Of a stretch of 10,521 nucleotides of DNA, positions 6,886-10,521 are shown one piece after another. The stretch is from JALYUA01 sp039931865 (GTDB taxonomy: Bacteria > Acidobacteriota > Thermoanaerobaculia > UBA5066 > Gp7-AA6), in contig JBDTRB010000114.1 in assembly GCA_039931865.1 (NCBI GenBank), forward strand, positions 1-10,521. Reading direction: 5' to 3'. A program made the translations under genes and the position numbers. The notes under the pieces were generated by a model. The model was not told where the DNA came from. It did not search any database and saw nothing but the letters and a program-made list of their open reading frames with translations. Positions within the stretch are counted from its first letter, which is position 1. Each line of letters begins with the position of its first letter.

Positions 6886-7694
6886 GAGGAGACCGGGTTC
6901 TCGTCCGTCGTTCGCCGCCTGCGCATGGCGTGCTCGCCTAAGAGCGGCGAGATACGCGGATATTTTCGTCGGACCAGGCCGAACTGCTCGATGGCGTGCT
7001 TCTCGATGTGCGCCATCCCTTCGTCCATCGAATCCGTGAAGAGAAGAAGGTCGAGGTCCACCGGGCTGATGGTGCCCTCGACGACCATCTCTTTCATCAG
7101 ATCTCTGAGCGGCTTCCAGTACTCGGTGCCGAAGATCACCACCGGAAAGCTGTCGATCTTCTTCGTCTGGATGAGCGTGAGCGCTTCAAAAAGCTCGTCC
7201 ATCGTGCCAACGCCGCCCGGCATCACGACGAAGGCGTAGGAGTACTTGACGAGCATGACCTTCCGGACGAAGAAGTACTTGAACGTCACGCGGCGGTCCA
7301 GGTACGCGTTGAGCTTCTGCTCCTGGGGGAGCACGATGTTGCAGCCGATGGAGTACCCGCCGGCCTCGCGAGCGCCGCGGTTTGCCGCCTCCATGATCCC
7401 CGGTCCGCCGCCCGTCATGACCGTGAATCCCAGGTTGGCCAGGCGCTCGCCGGCGACCCTCGCGAGCTGGTAATACGGGTGGTCGTCTGAAAAGCGGGCG
7501 GAGCCGAAGACGGTCACGCAGGGGCCGACGAAGTGGAGCGCCCGGAACCCCTTGACGATTTCCCAGAGGATCGTCAGAACCGAATAAAGTTCCCGCCGGC
7601 GCGAGCGCGGCCCTTCGAGAAAGTACCGCTCCTCCGGTTGAGGGTGGGGCGGCTGGATTTTGTCAGAGCCGGTTTCGGGTGTCGTCGCGCTCAC
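6882..7694 (-). CDS. LOG-family protein (TIGR00730 type)
   Basis: A 270-residue Rossmann-fold protein of the LOG family, whose studied members are cytokinin riboside 5'-monophosphate phosphoribohydrolases or purine/pyrimidine nucleotide nucleosidases. Both signature blocks are present: GGGPGIMEAANRGA (95-108) and PGGVGTMDE (159-167), which hold the nucleotide-binding loops and catalytic Glu. An N-terminal extension of about 55 residues precedes the core, as in the longer bacterial forms. It is cytoplasmic, with no signal peptide. The start is the GTG at 7692-7694; no strong ribosome site precedes it, and no in-frame ATG occurs before residue 93, which is inside the core. It lies 27 bp downstream of atpC on the same strand, so translation may be coupled. 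The stop codon (6882-6884) overlaps the stop of the fusion gene on the other strand. The true substrate in this organism is unknown; a link to cytokinin is not implied. Confidence 0.88.
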   Translation of the reverse strand: MSATTPETGSDKIQPPHPQPEERYFLEGPRSRRRELYSVLTILWEIVKGFRALHFVGPCVTVFGSARFSDDHPYYQLARVAGERLANLGFTVMTGGGPGIMEAANRGAREAGGYSIGCNIVLPQEQKLNAYLDRRVTFKYFFVRKVMLVKYSYAFVVMPGGVGTMDELFEALTLIQTKKIDSFPVVIFGTEYWKPLRDLMKEMVVEGTISPVDLDLLLFTDSMDEGMAHIEKHAIEQFGLVRRKYPRISPLLGEHAMRRRRTTDENPVSS

Positions 7695-7721
7695 GACGCG
7701 TAGGGTATCGCGGGGAAGCTC

Positions 7722-8120
7722 TTATCGTTTCGCGACCTCGAGCCGCGCCTGCGCGAACTCCAGGCGAGTGCGGATCTCGTCGACCGTGTCCATTCCCGCC
7801 GTGGTCATCGCCTCGGCGGCGCTCGACCGGTCCCGTTCCGCCGCCGCCGCATCGACGTCCCCCGGCTCCTCGGCGAGATCGGCGAGCACGGACACGACGT
7901 CGCTCGACACCTCCGCGAAGCCGGAAGACACCGCGAGGGAACGGGCGGTTCCGGCGTTCTTGTACGTCACGATCCCCGCTTTCAGGAGGGTGACCAGAGG
8001 TGTGTGCCCCGGAAGAATGCCGAGGTAACCGAGCTCGCCGGGAAGCTGGACCTCGTCCGCCTCCGCTTCGGTGACCTGCTTCTGCGGCGTGACCACGATC
8101 AACTTGAGCCTGGATGCCAT
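7722..8120 (-). CDS. atpC: F1Fo ATP synthase epsilon subunit
   Basis: A 132-residue epsilon subunit, which sits on the central stalk of F1 and can restrain ATP hydrolysis. The N-terminal beta-sandwich holds the family hallmark between residues 26 and 49 (LPGELGYLGILPGHT, then PLVTLLKAG) and SGFAEV (66-71). The remainder (about 88-132) is the helical C-terminal part, rich in Ala, Glu and Arg and ending RLEVAKR. The length is normal (about 130-140). The ATG at 8118-8120 has a textbook ribosome site GGAGG (8125-8129) 4 bases upstream. In most bacteria this gene follows atpD; here the upstream neighbour is an SDR oxidoreductase and the downstream one a LOG protein, and no other atp gene is in the window. 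The sequence looks intact, so it is probably the working subunit encoded away from the main operon. Confidence 0.93.
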   Translation of the reverse strand: MASRLKLIVVTPQKQVTEAEADEVQLPGELGYLGILPGHTPLVTLLKAGIVTYKNAGTARSLAVSSGFAEVSSDVVSVLADLAEEPGDVDAAAAERDRSSAAEAMTTAGMDTVDEIRTRLEFAQARLEVAKR

Positions 8121-8124
8121 CGTT

Positions 8125-8129
8125 CCTCC
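8125..8129 (-). promoter_or_regulatory. Strong Shine-Dalgarno of atpC
   Basis: On the minus strand the bases read GGAGG, then AACG, then ATG. It is one of the few clear ribosome sites in the window and fixes the atpC start. Its strength compared with the weak sites of the flanking SDR and LOG genes suggests that epsilon is translated more highly than its operon partners (inference). Confidence 0.8.
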
Positions 8130-8156
8130 GTTGCGGTCAGCGGCCCGGGATTCGCC

Positions 8157-8951
8157 TCAAAACGTGCTCTGGATCAATCCGCCGTCCACCTGCAGAGTAG
8201 CTCCGCTCACGTAGCTCGCGGCTTCGCTGCACAGGAAGGTGACGGTATCTCCGATTTCCTCCGGACGCCCGTAGCGGCCGATCGGAATGGCCCGCTCGAC
8301 GCGCGCGGCGTACTCCTCGATCGGCACGCCCTCCTCCTTCGATCGGATCTCGTTCAGGTGCACCTGACGGTCCGTGAGGACGTGTCCCGGCAGGATTGCG
8401 TTGACGAGCACGTTGTCTCGCGAGAACTCGTTCGACATCGTGCGGGTCAGCGCGGAGATTCCCGCGCGCAGCGTGCTCGAGATCGTCAGCAGGTCGATCG
8501 GCTGTTTGGCGACGAACGAGGTGATGTGAACGATCCGGCCCCACCGGCGCTCTTGCATCGAGGGCAGGACCAGGCGGGAAAGGCGCAGCACGTTGAAAAG
8601 CGTCGAATCGATGCCCGCCCTCCACTGCTCTTCGGTCAGGGAGAGGAAACGCGCCGCCGGAGGACCGCCGGTATTGGTCACGAGAATGTCGACCGGACCG
8701 AAGGCTTCGACCGTCGCACGATGCCACGCGGACAGGTCTTCCGAACGCGTGACGTCGCAGGTCGAGGCGAGGACGCCCTGCACCGGCACGACGCCGGCAA
8801 TCTCTTCCCGCGCCTGCCGGAGTCTTTCGGGATCGCGGCCGCAGATCGAGACGCGGCAGCCCTCGCGTGCGAGGGAGAGGGCAATCGCTTTGCCGATTCC
8901 GTTGGAGGAGGCGGCGACCATAGCGACGCGGCCGGTGATTTTGAGATCCAT
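8157..8951 (-). CDS. SDR-family oxidoreductase with an altered active site
   Basis: A 264-residue classical-length short-chain dehydrogenase/reductase, related to FabG-like 3-oxoacyl reductases. The cofactor loop is AASSNGIGKAIA (13-24), with the first Gly of TGxxxGIG replaced. CGRD (37-40) is compatible with NADPH. The NNAG block appears as TNTGGPP (92-98). The catalytic Ser is S145 (HITS). At the YxxxK position the sequence is SxxxR (S158, R162, within SSTLRAG), so both the catalytic Tyr and Lys are missing. LPGHVLTD (187-194) and the end YVSGATLQVDGG (247-258) are standard. NTGGPP together with SxxxR recurs in a divergent SDR subgroup as I recall, so this is probably not decay. The substrate is unknown. 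Its ATG at 8949-8951 has only a weak purine stretch about 16 bases upstream. It leads a probable operon with atpC (36-bp gap) and the LOG gene. Confidence 0.85.
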   Translation of the reverse strand: MDLKITGRVAMVAASSNGIGKAIALSLAREGCRVSICGRDPERLRQAREEIAGVVPVQGVLASTCDVTRSEDLSAWHRATVEAFGPVDILVTNTGGPPAARFLSLTEEQWRAGIDSTLFNVLRLSRLVLPSMQERRWGRIVHITSFVAKQPIDLLTISSTLRAGISALTRTMSNEFSRDNVLVNAILPGHVLTDRQVHLNEIRSKEEGVPIEEYAARVERAIPIGRYGRPEEIGDTVTFLCSEAASYVSGATLQVDGGLIQSTF

Positions 8952-8988
8952 GTTGCTTGCCGGGCAGCCTTCCTTGCGCGAGTTCTCG

Positions 8989-9006
8989 GAGCTTACCGAG
9001 CTTACC
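8989..9006. repeat. Tandem GAGCTTACC x2
   Basis: Two adjoining perfect copies of a 9-base unit (8989-8997 and 8998-9006), 38-55 bases upstream of the SDR start. This is the region that should carry the promoter of the SDR-atpC-LOG set. It may be a small operator or a simple replication-slippage duplication; nothing else supports regulation. Confidence 0.3.
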
Positions 9007-9042
9007 GCTTCATCAGCGCTCTTCTGCGCATCCCGGTGCAGC

Positions 9043-9058
9043 GATGTCTCGAAACATC
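9043..9058 (-). terminator. Near-palindrome GATGTCTCGAAACATC behind the FG-GAP gene
   Basis: GATGT (9043-9047) pairs with ACATC (9054-9058), and the centre TCGA is itself self-complementary, with a single mismatched pair between. It lies 14 bases past the FG-GAP gene stop on the minus strand. No T-run follows. It could be a weak terminator or a protein site upstream of the SDR gene. Confidence 0.25.
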
Positions 9059-9072
9059 CCGGGAAAGCGGCT

Positions 9073-10302
9073 TTACCTCGGCGCGGCGATTTTCCAGTTC
9101 AGGTCCGTGACGGACGGGAGAGGGACGGGCGTGAGCGGGACCGTGCCATTCATCGGCCAGACCGTGTTGGCACCCGTTGAGCTGTTGCGCCAGATCAGGT
9201 CCGGCCTGTTGTCGCCGCTGAAGTCGGCCGCGCCCACCAATTGCCAGGTGAGATCCGTCACCGCCGGAAGGGGAACCTGAGAGGCAATAATGACGCCGTT
9301 CATCAACCAGATCGTGTCCTGGCCCGTGGCCGTATTGCGCCAGACGATGTCCGGCTTGCCATTGCCGTCGAAGTCCCCTGTGGCGCCGATCTTCCAGTTG
9401 TCGTCAGCGACCGTCGGGACCGCCGCCTGCGACACAACGCTAGTACCGTTCATGTACCACACCGTGTTCTCGCCGGTGCCGGTCTTGCGCCAGAGAAGGT
9501 CCGGCCGGCCATCCGCGTCGAAGTCGGACACTCCGACGATCCGCCAGGCCAGATCGGTGACGGGGGGAATCGACATCTGGGAGACGATCGCGGTGCCGTT
9601 CATGAACCAGATGGTGTTCTGACCCGTCCCATAGTTGCGCCAGACGATGTCCGCATTACCATCGCAGTTGAAGTCCCCGACTCCCCCGATCTGCCAGTTC
9701 TGATCCGACACCGTATCGACCGCGAGCTGCGACGTGCTCGTATAGCCGCTCATGATCCACACCGTGGTCGTTCCGGTCGATGTGTTCCGCCACAGGATGT
9801 CAGATTGACTGACCGGGTTGAAATCCCCTCGTCTTTGCGCGCACCCGCTACTCGGGGCCGACACCTGGACGCTTCGCACCGCGAAATTGTTCAACATGCT
9901 CGGATCGTACTGGTTCGTCACCACTCCGGCGGCCAGGCTCAGAGTTCCCGAAAAGACCGGCTTGATGCTCATCGTTACAGTCGAGCCCGGAGGAGAACAG
10001 GTGACGGTCGTCGCCGGCTCCGTCGATAGCGAGACCGCGGTGCAATTTCCGTCCGAGCTGCCGGCAAAGATCACGGTCGGCGAAAAGACGGTCGTCGTCG
10101 TCGAACCGGATCCACCAGGAGCGAGCTGCAGAACATAATTCCCGGCGACTCCGACGGTGGCAGCCGACGGGAGCAGTACGCTGTTGATTGCGGCGTCGAG
10201 CGTCTGGGCCTGCGCAGCGGAAGTCATCCAGAGAGCACAGACAAAAGCTGATACAAACACGGCTTCTCCGGCCCGCCGACGGCAACGAAGTCTTGCGCTC
10301 AT
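9073..10302 (-). CDS. Secreted FG-GAP/VCBS-type repeat protein
   Basis: A 409-residue exported protein. Residues 1-33 are a signal peptide (MSARLRCRRR, hydrophobic FVSAFVCALW, then cleavage near AQAQ). Residues about 34-150 resemble a DUF11-type beta-sandwich, ending DPSMLNNFAVRSVQV. Residues 158-407 are five repeats of exactly 50 residues, each of the form DFxxDGxxDxxWRNxxTGxNTxWxMNG followed by VTDxxWxIxG. Repeats 2-4 keep the Asp-rich calcium-type loop (DFNCDGNAD, DFDADGRPD, DFDGNGKPD). It is degraded in repeat 5 (DFSGDNRPD) and lost in repeat 1 (DFNPVSQSD). Such repeats form propeller-like surfaces in secreted or cell-surface proteins, mostly of unknown role; full propellers usually have seven blades, so five may be incomplete or pair with another domain. 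No enzyme motif is seen. I start at the ATG at 10302, supported by AAGGGAG 8 bases upstream and the signal peptide, although the frame is open to 10371. Confidence 0.85.
   Translation of the reverse strand: MSARLRCRRRAGEAVFVSAFVCALWMTSAAQAQTLDAAINSVLLPSAATVGVAGNYVLQLAPGGSGSTTTTVFSPTVIFAGSSDGNCTAVSLSTEPATTVTCSPPGSTVTMSIKPVFSGTLSLAAGVVTNQYDPSMLNNFAVRSVQVSAPSSGCAQRRGDFNPVSQSDILWRNTSTGTTTVWIMSGYTSTSQLAVDTVSDQNWQIGGVGDFNCDGNADIVWRNYGTGQNTIWFMNGTAIVSQMSIPPVTDLAWRIVGVSDFDADGRPDLLWRKTGTGENTVWYMNGTSVVSQAAVPTVADDNWKIGATGDFDGNGKPDIVWRNTATGQDTIWLMNGVIIASQVPLPAVTDLTWQLVGAADFSGDNRPDLIWRNSSTGANTVWPMNGTVPLTPVPLPSVTDLNWKIAAPR
9082..9831 (-). repeat. Five in-frame 150-bp tandem repeats in the FG-GAP gene
   Basis: Units on the minus strand are 9682-9831, 9532-9681, 9382-9531, 9232-9381 and 9082-9231, each encoding 50 residues with no insertions. 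They fill the C-terminal 60% of the protein, leaving only Pro-Arg and the stop after the last unit. The DNA copies are diverged, so this is an old duplication kept by protein structure rather than a recent expansion. Confidence 0.85.
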
Positions 10303-10521
10303 TGTTTTCGCTCCCTTCCGATCGGTCTCCTCAGTGGTCCCCGCCATCTGCCAAACGGGCCCTGAACCCACTCCGGTACATTGCGTGCGCGAGACAACGT
10401 CGCGGCGTACTGGCCAAAGCGGGACCTCGGGTGTGATCCGTTTCTGTCGTGACGCTCTGAACGGTTCGGCAGGTTGCGTGCTACGTCTCCGCCGTACGGT
10501 TGTCTCCTTTAAAAAGCGGAC
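10303..10521. other. Upstream region of the FG-GAP gene, running to the window edge
   Basis: These 219 bases hold the Shine-Dalgarno AAGGGAG (10311-10317) of the leftward gene and presumably its promoter. I find no convincing -35/-10 pair, riboswitch fold, small coding region or RNA gene. A purine-rich AAAGGAGA lies on the minus strand near the right edge, with no suitable start codon behind it. A neighbouring gene may begin or end outside the window. Confidence 0.5.

Noticed and set aside
8004..9110. Plus-strand open frame (368 codons) across atpC and the SDR gene
   Set aside because: It spans two clearly coding genes on the other strand and the gaps around them, with no recognisable motif.
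9082..9831. CRISPR-like or satellite array from the regular spacing
   Set aside because: The 150-bp period is fully coding, gives a regular 50-residue protein repeat and has no repeat-spacer pattern.
10303..10371. Longer start for the FG-GAP protein at 10371
   Set aside because: It would bury the signal peptide behind 23 polar residues. The ATG at 10302 has a good ribosome site and an N-terminal signal peptide.
10391..10506. Inverted GAGACAAC/GTTGTCTC and direct TTGCGTGC pairs near the right edge
   Set aside because: 8-base matches about 100 bases apart are expected by chance in a region this size, and no fold or element joins them.
10303..10521. Riboswitch or c-di-GMP-type leader before the FG-GAP gene
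   Set aside because: I looked for conserved core motifs in the minus-strand leader and found no convincing match.

Overview
The window is GC-rich (about two thirds G+C by eye) bacterial chromosome, densely packed with seven protein-coding genes and no gap above about 220 bases. I see no tRNA, rRNA, CRISPR array, insertion sequence or phage gene. The mix of genes fits a Gram-negative-type soil or sediment bacterium: a secreted D-aminoacylase-like amidohydrolase, a very large GH18/NodB/GT2 fusion, a secreted FG-GAP repeat protein, and a house-keeping atpC outside a visible ATP synthase operon. My best guess is Acidobacteriota (Thermoanaerobaculia- or Vicinamibacteria-like). This is an inference from gene style, not something the sequence proves.

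Left part (1-1618, leftward): a cytoplasmic M20-family metallohydrolase is followed by a small exported protein with one beta-rich domain. The small gene ends inside a perfect 10-bp hairpin, and a second GC-rich hairpin follows it. Middle part (1703-6885, rightward): an exported N-acyl-D-amino-acid deacylase-like amidohydrolase runs divergently from the M20 gene across an 84-bp gap. A terminator-like hairpin follows, then a 1139-residue membrane protein that joins a GH18-like hydrolase, a NodB polysaccharide deacetylase and a processive GT2 glycosyltransferase.

Right part (6882-10302, leftward): reading in the direction of transcription there is a secreted protein with five exact 50-residue FG-GAP/VCBS-type repeats. 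It is followed by a tight set of SDR oxidoreductase, atpC (F1 epsilon) and a LOG-family protein with 36- and 27-bp gaps. The LOG gene meets the fusion gene tail to tail, and their stop codons overlap.

Functionally the window splits into acyl/peptide hydrolysis (M20 enzyme and exported amidohydrolase), extracellular polysaccharide synthesis and modification (the fusion protein), and a mixed house-keeping cluster. The most distinctive points are the three-enzyme polysaccharide fusion, the replacement of active-site motifs in both the amidohydrolase and the SDR, the isolated atpC, and the exact 150-bp repeat architecture. None of these amounts to a clearly new system. The fusion protein is the best candidate for follow-up.
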